Shown here: one piece after another, positions 35,743 to 48,755 of the stretch
Layout of the letters: the number at the start of each line of letters is the position of its first letter
How positions within the stretch are numbered: the stretch's first letter is position 1
Assembly (NCBI RefSeq): GCF_001039355.2
Contig: NW_019775457.1
Span: 36,729 to 100,728, forward strand
Direction: 5' to 3'
DNA length: 64,000 nucleotides
Source of the DNA: Lingula anatina
Taxonomy: Eukaryota > Brachiopoda > Lingulata > Lingulida > Lingulidae
The notes under the pieces: generated by a model
What the model was told of the DNA's origin: nothing
Databases searched by the model: none
What the model saw: the letters and a program-made list of their open reading frames with translations, nothing else
Position numbers and translations under genes: made by a program

Positions 35743-38709
35743 AAATGTAAAGAGCCCTCAGCAAAAGTAAGAAGACCCACGCAAGGTGGAAAAGGAATAA
35801 CAATGGATATGACCCCCATACTGCCGGTGGAGGGGTGGTGTTCAAAAGATGAGGAACACCCCTACATCTCCAAACCATCCCTTCCCTCCCCCATATGAGT
35901 ACAGAATGGAAATGCCAAATTGTATGCTCGTGTCAGGAAATTCAGAAGAAGAAGTAATTTACCCAGACGGCAAGAAGGAAATACATGTAGTTAGAAATTT
36001 CTAGTGTTAATTCATTTTTGATATTTGCTAGTTGATTTCTTTATTTCACTATAACTCCTAACTGACTGTGCACTTATGAACTATGAACTGAATGAACTGT
36101 GAATTGTCACCGACATTTGAGCTGAGATTCAATTTTAATTTATCATTTTTTTTTTCTAATAATAAAAGGATGTCAAGCTACCTCACCGCCTGTTGTTGAT
36201 TCAGGGGGATAAAATTTAAAAGGGTGGGGGCAGTGTAACAATTGGGGTCAGTGAGGGTACGAATCCGCCATAAGAAATTATTATACGCAATGTAAACACG
36301 GGCTACGCGATCGTCTGCTATAACCTCTTTTTTTTTCTTAAGCACTATGCACTAAATCTCACCCAAAAACTTCGTTTTCCTTAGAGTCATATGTCCTAGT
36401 GTTTATCCAAACGAACTCCGTAGTAAAGTCTTTCATTTTAATCCATAATAAGGTGAAAATAGCCCAAAAAATTTTATGTCCCGCTTCCATGACTTTTGAC
36501 GGTGGTGGCGGTGGTGATTATTTATAATATGATAGTTTATTTCTGCTAAGGCGTTCAATTTTTGTTTTACGCATCGAAGTGATAATTGACAAAATAAATT
36601 TATACCTCAAATAAAACAAAACTGCGTTAATGATATTTTTGTTTCTATTATGAAGATGTTAATACAAAATTTTTAGGCGCGTATTCTACAAAATTCTTGA
36701 AATGTAGGTAACATCTTTCGAAGGATTGATTCCAACCCAGCCACAAATGCTGACATCGCTTATTAAGTCACTCTAAGAACGCCACACGATTCGTCGTAGG
36801 TCTCTTCAGGAAGTGTGCGAATTTTAATTTGATTATGTCGAATGTATAGGTTGAATCTGACCTCATCGGCGAAATCCTCATGATTCCATTCTTGTGCCGC
36901 TATTAGATCCTAGTCCACTGCAGAAGTAGTCGGCGGTGCTGCTCTGTCGACAGAGGCTTCCTCAGAGGTCGTCTTGCACAGCCTAGTCGAAGTTTTGTTT
37001 CATTATCTGAAGTTTTCGTTATGAAATAATATATTAGTACAGTGCATGTATTTTTTTCTTTTCAGTTCGATTAAAATACTAGCACTTGGCCGATTTTGAT
37101 AGTTTAATCTATTCAAAGGTTCTAATAATAGGTTTATTTATTCTATCAAAACATTTTACATCATATTACACTGATGTAGTTTTACATGGTTTGGATACCT
37201 ATAGTAAACAGGTCAAAAATGTCAGCTGACCGTGAGCAGAGATGATGCCCGTATAGATTGTAGATAACATATACTGTTGGTGTTATTTTCATAAATGACG
37301 ACTTTATTTGTATATTTGCCAGATCGAATTGCATTATTATCGCCATTGCTGTGGTGCTGAATATTAAGCACGCGCACGCACATGCACACACACACACACA
37401 CACACCCACACACGAACATATACACACTAAAACAATCTGCTGAGCTACTGAATGCAACAGAGAAGATAATTTCTGTTCCCTCCAGGTGGTTTTGTAGAGC
37501 GGTTTGGTTTGTCAAACGTAGTAAAAACTTCAGATTGCAGCATGCAGTAGACCATAGACTGGGGCGCTGAAGTTAATGACTAGTGTCTAGTTTATAATTG
37601 CGTTTTTCAAAAACGAATCTGGCGACCAGAAACTAATTTCGTTTTTCAAAAAAAAAAAACGAACCTGGCAACCAGAAACTATTGTCATATTTAAAAAAAA
37701 AACGAACCTGCCAACAAGAAACTGGTGTCGTTTTTCAAAACTATTCTGAGAAACCAGAATCGCTTTTGCGGAAGAAAACAAGAGTTGATAGAGGAAGAGG
37801 TGACCGGAGACTAACACCTATTGCGACCAAGCAAACTCTACCGTGGAAGCTGGGCAAGTTCTCACTGTCCCTCCTCACCGTCTAGGGAGACCGAGACGAC
37901 CGCCGATCAGTCTATACGGGGAACAGGCAGCCTTAACAGCGGACGCCGGGCAAGGTGTTACGCCGATTGGTCTTCACAGCGCACAGACCGGCCCATGGGG
38001 GTCTCGCCTTGTTGTAAGGTGGACAATTCAATAAACCTGTGAAACGTCAAGATTTTCCTTTAAAAGTGTCCATCGATCTTTCAAGAAGTAGAAAGAAAGA
38101 AAGAAATATCAATAACCTTACGGTCACGCTGAGAATCCTGTTTTATCTATCACAATCCCACCCCAGTTCGTTCATTCGACCTATGAAAGCTGAGTTACGC
38201 CATATAAACTTTGTTGGCATTTAAAATGCGTTTTTATTTTTATTTATTCATTTTTGTTGTCTGTGTGTGTGTCATTATGACTTTTTTCAAACCCTAATCC
38301 TCTTTTCGAGATGGAGATTTTTTGTGCCTGCTCATAAACCAGATTATAATTCAAACCGAAGCGTTCGCACAGAAAGTAGGTGACCTCTTTATTATGTAAA
38401 TCAGGTGACCATGTTAGTGAAAGGTGTTCAGGTAGGACCAAGGTCAGTAGAAGACGGAGAAGGATGTCCCATAAGCCATATTACTGCTACTGCCACATGT
38501 AAGCCGAAAAGATGGCACTGAAACCAGCGGCAGTATCTCGTAAGTTACGTACAGATGATAGAAAATGTATTGTAGCATTTCTTAGTTTTTCATTGATGAT
38601 ATTTTCTCGAAACGGTGCACTCTAGGCATAATGACCACGTGGACATCTAACTGACGTGAAGGATACTTTCTCTTAGTTTTCCCTCAATGGCTTTTGGGCA
38701 CCCTTTTGT
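35684..38709. repeat. 3-kb duplicated segment, copy A
   Basis: Runs from GTCAACACAGAAGAAGAG to CACCCTTTTGT. It matches 38743-41888 at very high identity. It includes the zinc-finger tail, a purine tract followed by TGTAACAATTGGGG (36234 onward, resembling a polypurine tract plus LTR start), a short CA array (37384-37405), roughly 50-bp direct repeats (37573-37770) and an AATAAA-containing segment near 38030. The LTR reading is tentative because I cannot find a matching 3' terminus or primer-binding site. Confidence 0.75.
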
Positions 38710-38741
38710 AGCCCTCGTCATCAAAACAAACGGCAGCCATN

Positions 38742-38742
38742 G
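38742..38742. other. Single-N junction between the two 3-kb copies
   Basis: One N lies between a 32-bp unique tail of copy A and the first base of copy B. This is typical of contigs abutted without merging. Confidence 0.95.
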
Positions 38743-40556
38743 TCAACACAGAAGTAGAGATCTCTTTACTTGACTCGAGAAAGTCGCCCCAACCAACTGA
38801 GAAAAGTGAAGAGCCCCCAGCAAAAGTAAGAAGACCCACGCAAGGTGGAAAAGAATAAGAATGGATATGACCCCCATACTGCCGGTGGAGGGGTGGTGTT
38901 CAAAAGATGACGAACACCCCTACATCTCCAAACCATCCCTTCCCGCCCCCATATGAGTACAGAACGGAATTGCCAAATTGTATGCTCGTGTCAGGAAATT
39001 CAGAAGAAGAAGTAATTTACCCAGACGGCAAGAAGGAAATACATGTAGTTAGAAATTTCTAGTGTTAATTCATTTTTGATATTTGCTAGTTGATTTCTTT
39101 ATTTCACTATAACTCCTAACTGACTGTGCACTTATGAACTATGAACTGAATGAACTGTGAATTGTCACCGACATTTGAGCTGAGATTCAATTTTAATTTG
39201 TCATTTTTTTTCTAATAATAAAAGGATGTCAAGCTACCTCACCGCCTGTTGTTGATTCAGGGGGATAAAATTTAAAAGGGTGGGGGCAGTGTAACAATTG
39301 GGGTCAGTGAGGGTACGAATCCGCCATAAGAAATTATTATACGTAATGTAAACACGGGCTACGCGATCGTCTGCTATAACCTCTTTTTTTTTTCTTAAGC
39401 ACTATGCACTAAATCTCACCCAAAAACTTCGTTTTCCTTAGAGTCATATGTCCTAGTGTTTATCCAAACGAACTCCGTAGTAAAGTCTTTCATTTTAATC
39501 CATAATAAGGTGAAAATAGCCCAAAAAATTTTATGTCCCGCTTCCATGACTTTTGACGGTGGTGGCGGTGGTGATTATGTTTATTTCTGCTAAGGCGTTC
39601 AATTTTTGTTTTACGCATCGAAGTGATAATTGACAAAATAAATTTATACCTCAAATAAAACAAAACTGCGTTAATGATATTTTTGTTTCTATTATGAAGA
39701 TGTTAATACAAAATTTTTAGGCGCGTATTCTACAAAATTCTTGAAATGTAGGTAACATCTTTCGAAGGATTGATTCCAACCCAGCCACAAATGCTGACAT
39801 CGCTTATTAAGTCACTCTAAGAACGCCACACGATTCGTCGTAGGTCTCTTCAGGAAGTGTGCGAATTTTAATTTGATTATGTCGAATGTATAGGTTGAAT
39901 CTGACCTCATCGGCGAAATCCTCATGATTCCATTCTTGTGCCGCTATTACATCCTAGTCCACTGCAGAAGTAGTCGGCGGTGCTGCCCTGTCGACAGAGG
40001 CTTCCTCAGAGGTCGTCTTGCACAGCCTAGTCGAAGTTTTGTTTCATTATCTGAAGTTTTCGTTATGAAATAATATATTAGTACAGTGCATGTATTTTTT
40101 TCTTTTCAGTTCGATTAAAATACTAGCACTTGGCCGGTTTTGATAGTTTAATCTATTCAAAGGTTCTAATAATAGGTTTATTTATTCTATCAAAACATTT
40201 TACATCATATTACACTGATGTAGTTTTACATGGTTTGGATACCTATTGTAAACAGGTCAAAAATGACAGCTGACCGTGAGCAGAGATGATGCCCGTATAG
40301 ATTGTAGATAACATGTACTGTTGGTGTTATTTTCATAAAAGACGACTTTATTTGTATATTGGCCAGATCGAATTGCATTATTATCGCCATTGCTGTGGTG
40401 CTGAATATTAAGCATGCACACGCACACGCACACACACACACACACACATACACATACACATGCACATACACACACACATACACACACATGCACATACACA
40501 TACACACACATGCACATGCACACACACACATACACATGCACATACACACACACACA

Positions 40557-40592
<36 letters not shown>

Positions 40593-41888
40593 TGCACATA
40601 CACACACACACACACGAACATATACACACTAAAACAATCTGCTGAGCTACTGAATGCAACAGAGAAGATCATTTCTGTTCCCTCCAGGTGGTTTTATAGA
40701 GCGGTTTGGTTTGTCAAACGTAGTAAAAAACTTCAGATTGCAGCATGCAGTAGACCATATAAGGATGGGACGCTGAAGTTAGTGACTAGTGTCTAGTTTA
40801 CAATTTCGTTTTTCAAAAACGAACCTGGCAACCAGAAACTATTGTCATATTTAAAAAAAAACGAACCTGCCAACAAGAAACTGGTGTCGTTTTTCAAAAC
40901 TATTCTGAGAAACCAGAATCGCTTTTGCGGAAGAAAACAAGAGTTGATAGAGGAAGAGGTGAGCGGAGGGTAACATTTTCCGCGACCAAGCAAACTCTTC
41001 TGTGGAAGCTGGGCAAGTTCTTACTGTCCCTCCCTCCCGTTTAGAGAGACCGAGACGACCGCTGATCAGTCTATACGGGGAACAGGCAGCCTTCACAGCG
41101 GACGCCGTGCAGGGTGGTACGCTGATTGGTCTTCACAGCGCACAGACCGGCCCATGGGTGTCTCGCCTTGTTGTACGGTGGACAATTCAATAAACCTGTG
41201 AAACGTCAAGATTTTCCTTTAAAAGTGTCCATCGATCTTTCAAGAAGTAGAAAGAAAGAAAGAAATATCAATAACCTTACGGTCACGCTGAGAATCCTGT
41301 TTTATCTATCACAATCCCACCCCAGTTCGTTCATACGACCTATGAAAGTTGATTTATATGCCCAGTTACGCCATATCAACTTTGTTGACATTTAAAATGT
41401 GCTTCTATTTTTATTTATTCATTTTTGTTTGTCTGTGTGTGTCATTATGACTTTATCAAACCCTATTCCTCTTTTCGAGATGGAGACTCTTAATTTGTGC
41501 CTTCTCATAAACCAGACGATAATTCAAACCGAAGCGTCCACACGGAAAGTAGGTGACCTCTACATCATTATGTAAATCAGGTGAGCGTTTTGGTGAGAGG
41601 TGCTCAGATAGGACCAAGGTCAGTAGAAGATGGAGAAGAAGGATGCCCCATAAGCCATATTACTGCTACTGCCACATGTAGGCCGAAAAGATGGCACTGA
41701 AACCAGCAGCAGTATCTTGTAAGTTACGTACAGATGATAGAAAATGTATTGTAGCATTTCTTAGTTTTTCATTGATGATATTTTCTCGAAACGGTGCACT
41801 CTAGGCATAATGACCACGTGGACATCTAACTGACGTGAAGGAGACTTTCTCTTAGTTTTCCCGCAATGGCTTTTGGGCACCCTTTTGT
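38743..41888. repeat. 3-kb duplicated segment, copy B
   Basis: Collinear with 35684-38709. Differences: scattered substitutions, loss of a short TATAATATGATAG-like segment near 39577, a CA-type array expanded to about 210 bp (40414-40625, against about 50 bp in copy A), one fewer roughly 50-bp direct-repeat unit, and a zinc-finger tail frame that stays open longer. It continues into unique sequence at 41889. Confidence 0.75.
40414..40625. repeat. Expanded (CA)n/(TACA)n/(TGCA)n array
   Basis: About 210 bp of CA with interspersed TACA, TGCA and CGCA. The long open frames on both strands here (alternating His-Thr or Val-Cys) are products of the repeat and not genes. Confidence 0.95.
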
Positions 41889-44877
41889 TTTTGATGTTAT
41901 TAGCATTTTATGAAGGTTCTATATATATTTGTATAATTTTAAAGCTTAATTGCAATTTGTTAATTATAACGTAAAGGATACTTACATGAATAGCTGCTTT
42001 ATCAGATGTTTAAACATTGTTTTATGAATGTGAATTTCTTCCTTTAATGCCAGTGACTCTAAGTACCGTTTACGAAGATACCATGCAGAAGCGTCCTACT
42101 CAGAGACACGTCTCGTGTTTGACACATACAGCGCCACACCCATGCCATGATTGCCTCCCATGCCGACGTTTGTCTGCTCGTTAATTTGCAGGGACGACAT
42201 TTAGTACGGACTGTTATGTTTGATTTTGGTTGTAACATTCTGCTCCAAAACGTATATCAAATTAAAAGTCGAATAAAATTAGCTTTTTATTAATGAAACT
42301 TCTCCCAGTAATTACATCCGTACTAAGCGTCCACCCTGCATGTTGCTGGTTTGCTCTTTTTGGTAATTTTATGTAACTATGTCGTAGTACAGTGCTCTAT
42401 CTGATCATAGTGTTTTGAGGGTAATTTATGTATACTTTTGTGTCGGGTTTGATACCCGTCCTTTTTCGGACCAGAAATATTAGATTTGAATTTCTTATTT
42501 AACAGAAATAATATCTGAATGAAAATTATCATATATTAATTTCCAAGAAGAGAATATTTTCTATTTGTCACTGAAAATATGTGTGGGCAAATCTGCAACT
42601 TGACACCTCGCTGTAAACTTGAAGATATTCTCTTATTCATTCTAAAAGTTGATTTCTGGTAACCCCGTTACGTAAAATGCATATTGGAAAGTTTTAATTA
42701 CATTTATCGTGTGCTCAGTCGAAAAAGGGGAAGAAATGTAAATCTACAAAAGACACTGTTAATAAAACGTAGAATTCCTTAGAAACCCCAACATTTTGTA
42801 GCGGCAAAATGTGCCCACGTTACTGCAGAATTGTCCACGTGTACTGTAACGATTTTTAACAATTCTGAACCTGACACTGCATGCATAAAATGCATAAAAT
42901 CTTCGACTCGTTTTATTAACAGATATTTTTTCTGTTTATTAAATTTTAATTTATGTCAATAAAATGCACAAAATGTTATATTTCCATAATTTTAATGCCG
43001 TAAATAATTCATTTTCATAGTAAGGCGTTCAGCGCAGTGTGAGATGTCATCCAGATCAGTCACTTTACAGCTGGGTCGTGGAAGAAGAAGACGCAAGATA
43101 GGTGTGGTGAAGTCGCAAGGCCGAATATTCTATTAATTGGAATAAATTTGTCTTGTGAGTAACATCTTTTCAGCAAGCAAGGCATACAAGAAGGGGAACG
43201 CGTACAGTTTATTTTGCGTAACTCGATAGTTAGACTAGTGTATAACTACCGCCTATGTCATTGGCATACGAGTAATTTTCTGGTTTTCCGGTTTTGTGAG
43301 TTTCATGCAACTTGTATGTAAGTGTTTGTCAATAGCATGTATTTTAATACCTACAATAATTAAAATTCGAAATTTAATGGACACTGTGTCGATTATAATG
43401 ACCGAAATGTTCTTTGTGCTAAAGACGTTTCTTACAAAATTTCCGCATTTCTTCGAGTTCAAATTACCAAGAAATAATATCCTTATATTTTCACACTGCC
43501 TTTACTACTTGTTAGTCTGGGTGGTACACTGGATTTTGGAAATATTATGATAATCTCGAGAAAAACGCCGTCAAAAGAGACATAAATAATATGAAGAAAG
43601 TTGTCATATTTTATATCATTTTTTGGTGTCCAGATTCAGCCAAATTAAACCGACTTACTGTTAATTTGACAACTGAAAAAAATTAGTATTTTCGGAACAA
43701 TTCATGCAGTAAGAACATTATAAACTGGACTGTGGAAAAATCTTGCTTGATTTAAAGAGAATTAGTTTCCGTGGGATGTTTTCCGGTTTTTATAATGATC
43801 TTTACATGTTGTACAAGAGTGATATTGTGCTGTTCATTATTAGATCTGTTAATCATTCACGAGAAAACTAAATTATGCACTATGTCATTTGCCGTCTATA
43901 AACTTTTTACTCAGTTCAGTAATATATTCTGTTCCTTGACGGAATTCTTCGTATTAGTTTAAACCTTTACTCTGAGAAAGCTATCCAATATTAATATTGG
44001 TCGTGTTTTTCATATCATTCTTGTAGTGATATAGATGTGGGTGAACGACATCCATTGAAATTTGTGAAATATCGGAGAAGTTTGGATCTTGAACTGCATG
44101 CCTCTTCCATTATCATTTTACCTTAACTTACTTTAAGTGGCATGGGTTGTTTAATTGTGCCATTAACGTGTGTTATTTTCTTATTTCAGAACACTGTAAT
44201 TTCCTTTGCCAAGATGCTGCAAAATGCATATACGACTGATAGAAGCTGACCTAGTCTTCCGTATTTTCAAAATGATAGCTTTAAAATAAATTTTCTGCAT
44301 ACTCGTATGGCGCACTAAGATTGATCGTGCTTCACTTTTCTTAAAGTCAGACATCAATTATTTTTATTATCAAATAATGCCATAAGGATTGATCGATATA
44401 AATAATAAAATGAATATAATTAGATGATAAAACTTTAATTTGATTCCACTGAACCAGTCAGTTTTTTTTCCCAATTTTTGTTATGCCATAGTTTCATAAT
44501 ATAAACCCTATACTATAATATGAAAAGCCATAATATAATCTCAAAGTGCTTACATATCACAACTTTCAAATTTAAAGTTGCATCTTCACTAGATCGCAAG
44601 TTGAAATTCGAGTACGAATATTTATTGTGATTTACTATTGTAAAATTCGTTATGATGATATACATTGTAGAAGAAAACTTTTATTTTATCATTTGTAACT
44701 TAACTCTGACATTTGTGAACGTAAATAATTTTTGCCTGAATAAATACGCTTTTTGAAGACGTTTTCAGTTAGATTTTATAGATACAAAAGTGAAAATAAT
44801 AGTAGTATTGATATACTTTGGATTTTAAGAACTCTCTATTTGGAACGTGACAGTTTGGGCGAGTCCATTCGTTGTTG
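41889..44877. other. Non-coding stretch, no gene seen
   Basis: Unique AT-rich DNA, with no splice-flanked coding segment found. A GC-richer patch at 43020-43130 followed by AATAAA at 43141 could be the end of a transcript or an LTR remnant, but nothing in it is recognisable. Confidence 0.45.
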
Positions 44878-45365
44878 ATGGAAGGCAGGTCGGTCTAGTC
44901 CTTTTAATTTAGTGGGGTGGGAAGAGTCTATTTTGTTTTTGAGGGGTGACAGGTGGGGCGAGTCCATTCAATTTTAGGGGAGGCAGGTGGGAAGAGTCCA
45001 TTATTTTTTAGGGGTGACAGGTGGGGCGAGTCCATTCAATTTTAGGGGAGGCAGGTGGGAAGAGTCCATTATTTTTTAGGGGTGACAGGTGGGGCGAGTC
45101 CATTCAATTTTAGGGGAAGCAGGTGGGAAGAGTCCATTATTTTTGAGGGGTGACAGGTGGGACGAGTCCATTATATTTTCGAGGGGTGACAGGTGGGATG
45201 AGTCCATTTTGTTTTCGAGGGGTGGCAGGTGGGGCGAGCCCATTCAAATTTAAGGGGCAACAGGTGGGGAAAGTCCATTTAAATTTAAGGGGTGACAGGT
45301 TGGAAAAGTCCATTACGTTTTGAGGGATGACAGGTAGGGGTAGTCAATTACTTTATTAGGGTTGA
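44878..45365. repeat. Minisatellite, 31-33-bp unit with 65-bp higher-order period
   Basis: About 14 units of the form GGGGTGACAGGTGGGGCGAG followed by TCCATT and an AT-rich filler. In 44940-45150 two alternating unit types (GTGGGGCGAG and GTGGGAAGAG) form a 65-bp higher-order repeat copied nearly perfectly three times. The edges are more degenerate, as expected when unequal exchange homogenises the centre. Confidence 0.9.
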
Positions 45366-46208
45366 TAAGTGAGACGATTAAAGATTGTAAGAGCATTTAC
45401 TGCATAGGACTACTTGGAATTCAAAATTGGTTTCCAAATACACAGAGGAATTGGAAATAATTTGAATATTATTTTGAATAGACCAGGCAAAGTACATACA
45501 AATAATTTAAAAAGAATAGCACTCAGAGGCATGTGATCAGTTCTATATAATCAAAATAAAACGTCCCAATTTCTGGAACAGCCATTTACTAAAAACATAT
45601 CATTTACTAAAAAGTGGCAGACTCTTTTTCACTTGATCATTTTATTCAGATTTGTAATTAAATGGTATATACACAAGTATTTAGATAGTCAAATTGGCAG
45701 TAGCAAAAAACACAAGAATGTCCTATAAAAAACTATGAATGACATTATGAAAAGTGAAGAAATGATATTCTGGAGGATGGACAAATTTGTTCTGACGTAC
45801 GTTGAAAATATCATGACATGGAACAAGATTTAGAAAAAAATTTAGAAACAAAATCAAACTTCAAAAAGCTGGTGTGCAATTACACTTTATAAATGTGTTT
45901 ATAGGAAATATTTTGGTTCACCTACAGCCTTGCAGCAGACTTTAGATTTTTAAGTATTCAAATACTATCGTTTTTAAAGATACATATCGTTTTTAAAAAT
46001 ACAAGGTACGTTTGCAAAGCTTTTAAACCTTTTTTCTTTCAAATATTTTCATGTAATACCAGGGGCAATATTATATTAGGTAGATTAAATTTGAAACTGC
46101 TGAAATAGCTATTATATTGATATCTTCACACTCCTTTTCTATCTATTACTACTATCATTTTCATACTTTTTCATATCAAAATATAAGACAAAATCCCAGA
46201 GAAATATA
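45366..46208. other. Non-coding stretch, no gene seen
   Basis: AT-rich unique sequence directly downstream (minus strand) of the candidate gene end at 46221. Confidence 0.5.
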
Positions 46209-46220
46209 TTTATTAAATTC

Positions 46221-46549
46221 TCATAAAATAAATGCTTGAATAAGCGCAGAGTTCCTGAATGTGAACCAAAGGTAAGGCTGCCAGAGGTGCATGTTGAGCT
46301 GTACCTCGGTGGGTTTCTGAAATGAGAAAATTATTTTTAGCAATTTTTTTACTTAAACTGACGGGGTCTTAAATTGTTACTAATGAATGATATATCACAT
46401 GGGATAGAGTAATTGCCTTGTCCAAAATATAGGCAAGCAGGAAATAAGTCGAGGTTGTCTTATTTTAGACATGATCCAAAATGAATGAATAATATACTTA
46501 GAGAATACTCCAAGAATGCAGACCTCCAAGTTAATGGTAAATAATGGTA

Positions 46550-46587
<38 letters not shown>

Positions 46588-47003
46588 TATAAAAATACGT
46601 GGAAACCCAAATTCAGTAATCGTAATAATTTCTTTCCCATCTGAATATCTGTGCGTCTCAAAAATTCATCAAAATATGCAGAGGACATTTAGAAATATCT
46701 TGCTTAAAAATCAAGACAACCCATTTCATTTGGGGATCGTAATTACGCGTGCTTTTGAATGTTATCACGCCCTTGGAATTCAGGGCAGAAACCACCAGAT
46801 AATTTCCCCTTGGCGAACATACTAAGAAATGTCTGCAAAACTGCATGAACAAAATAATTTAATGAAACATTTCCTAACACCATGGACAGCAGACACACTG
46901 ACATAACTCCCAAAGGCACAAAGATTTACTGTTGAAAAGCTTTTCTTACCGGCAGTACTTGATCACGTGGACCCCTCTTGTTTGTAAACGCCTGTATCTG
47001 GTC
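46221..47003 (-). CDS. Candidate 3' end of an unidentified spliced gene (2 exons)
   Basis: On the minus strand, an exon at 47003-46950 has a strong acceptor (ATTTTTTCCAG) and a strong donor (CCG|GTAAGAAAAG). Its 54 nt are open in phase 0 (DQIQAFTNKRGPRDQVLP). After a 633-bp intron, another acceptor (TCTCATTTCAG) opens a frame at 46316 of 31 codons ending in TGA at 46223-46221. It is followed within a few bases by AATAAA (plus-strand TTTATT at 46209-46214). The splice sites and the polyadenylation signal agree with each other, but the peptide resembles nothing I know. A different phase (giving TRYRRLQTRGVHVIKYC, then NPPRYSS...) is also open. Upstream exons were not found. It could be the end of a non-coding or rapidly evolving transcript. 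Confidence 0.3.
46549..46584. repeat. (AAT)n microsatellite
   Basis: About 12 perfect triplets. It lies inside the intron of the candidate gene at 46221-47003. Confidence 0.9.
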
Positions 47004-47285
47004 CTGGAAAAAATATGCATAGTTTACACCTTAGCCTGCTAGTTGACACCAGAATGAACCCTAGCAAAACACGCAAGAAATGTCAGGAACAACGCTTTAC
47101 ACCCAAACCCAATATAGAGATGCATTTCACGTGCTGAAGTGTCCAAAACTGAATGAATTCAAAGTTGTATTCTATTTTTTAACATATATGTGTATAGAAC
47201 AAAAATCTACCACTGTCTCAACATCAATTTAATATTTAATTTTTACCATGTTTTTATATTATGTAAAAAGCTCTAAATGGAAACC

Positions 47286-47570
47286 AGTGGCAGATTAAGA
47301 GGGGGGGTCAGACGGGTCCTGACCCCCCCCCCCCCCACCACCCCTTTGGTTTCTGAAAAATATATCGCACCAATATTCCCCTCTTGAAATAAGAATTTTG
47401 AATAGCTAAATCATATTTCTAAACCGTACCAAAGGGCTCCATAACACCAAAAAATTTTCGGGGTCCTTGAGCAGGCCCCGAACCCCACTCCAAGGTGGCG
47501 ATGCTGATCTCCGAATTCGACGCCTGTCGTTCCTGACCCTTCCCTTCAAATAATCCTGGATCCGCCCCTG
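47286..47570. mobile_element. CAGGGGCGGATCC-ended MITE, 285 bp, near full length
   Basis: The left end is CAGTGGCAGATTAAG and the right end, reversed, CAGGGGCGGATCCAGG. It contains a C run (47322-47337). Its interior (GGTACGGTTTAGAA, CAAAATTCTTATTT, TTTTTCAGAAA on the reverse strand) is shared with three partial relatives at 48609, 61041 and 63607. No convincing target duplication is visible. No coding capacity. Confidence 0.7.
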
Positions 47571-48608
47571 TTAACCATAAGGTGCTGTAAATTTTTTTCA
47601 AAATCAAATATATACAACATGAAATTTGGAATGTTGTTACTTAGAAGGAAAAATACATTTTTACCATGTTTTGCAAGATATTGTCACAAGCAGTTTGTGA
47701 AAAAAATTAACATTTAACGTTAACAGCAACCAATGCGTTCAAATATTCTACTAGAGATACACTTCAGTGGGGAATGAGGGAATCCCTAAAGACATTGATT
47801 ATTGGAAAATAGCATTTTTGCAATTTAATTGCAAAGTGTGTTATTATTAAACCAATGCAAAATGGAGGGACAAATCATGGTGTTACTTATAAAACTTTGT
47901 ATTTATATTTCAAAGTCCAAATATTTGTAACGATTTTTTGTAACTTTCTGAACATAAATAATGTTCTCATACAAGAACATTATCATTTCTGCATCTGCTG
48001 CTCGATATACCGAAGATGCTGCTGAGATAGAATTGTTAAAAAGCAGCAGGTTTTTTGACAAGAGTAAACTTAGGATCACATGACTGTTCCCTTCATCTTT
48101 ATGCAAAAGTGAGATCTGTTGAACAAATTAATGCCACAAATGCATGTCATAATTAACTAATAATTACAACAAATACACATACTACTGAAAATATTGTAAA
48201 AGCCAAGTTATTTTAGAAAATAAAAATCTGAAAAATTTTAATCTTTTGATAGTATTTTGACAGCTAAGCATTAAACAATTTTAAAAATGGATTGAACTGA
48301 TTATGTATTATTTGTAAGATCAAAAACGTAGGACTGCTTCAGTATGATTTATTTCTCTTCTAATGGACGTGAATCACCAAACATGCAAAATTACGTGAAC
48401 AGAGTTTTAAAGGTAGCCTTATTTCGTCTTTTGATGAAAAGGTCAAATTGAGGTTCATTTGTGAGTTTTCCTGGACTAGAAAAATAAGTTTTTTTAGCAT
48501 TATATTTGCATTAAAAATAAACGTAAAGGCACAACTTGCTGTCTTGCTGAAGAATATCGCAAATAGTTTAACAAACATCACGGAGGCAAACTCTGGCGTG
48601 GGGTGCGA
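47571..48608. other. Non-coding stretch, no gene seen
   Basis: AT-rich. Short frames only. Confidence 0.5.
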
Positions 48609-48755
48609 GTCCCGAAAATTTTTGGCATTTTAGAGGGCGAACGGTGCAATTTGGTACGGTTTAGAATTATGGCTCAGCTAGTCAAAATTCTAATTTAAGA
48701 GGGGAATATCTTTGTCAGTTTTTTCAGAAATCGAAATGGGGGGGGGGGGGGATAT
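48609..48755. mobile_element. Partial copy of the 47286-type MITE
   Basis: Begins CCCGAAAATTTTTGGCATTT, carries TTTGGTACGGTTTAGAATTA, and ends in a poly-G run near 48752. The termini are lost. Confidence 0.65.

Noticed and set aside
36234-38480. A complete LTR starting TGTAACA
   Set aside because: The start and a preceding purine tract are suggestive, but no matching CA end, target duplication or paired LTR could be found. Kept as a hypothesis only.
40226-40796. Long open frames on both strands (up to 148 codons) with alternating His-Thr or Val-Cys
   Set aside because: They are translations of the CA/TG array at 40414-40625. No start context, splice sites or non-repetitive conserved part.
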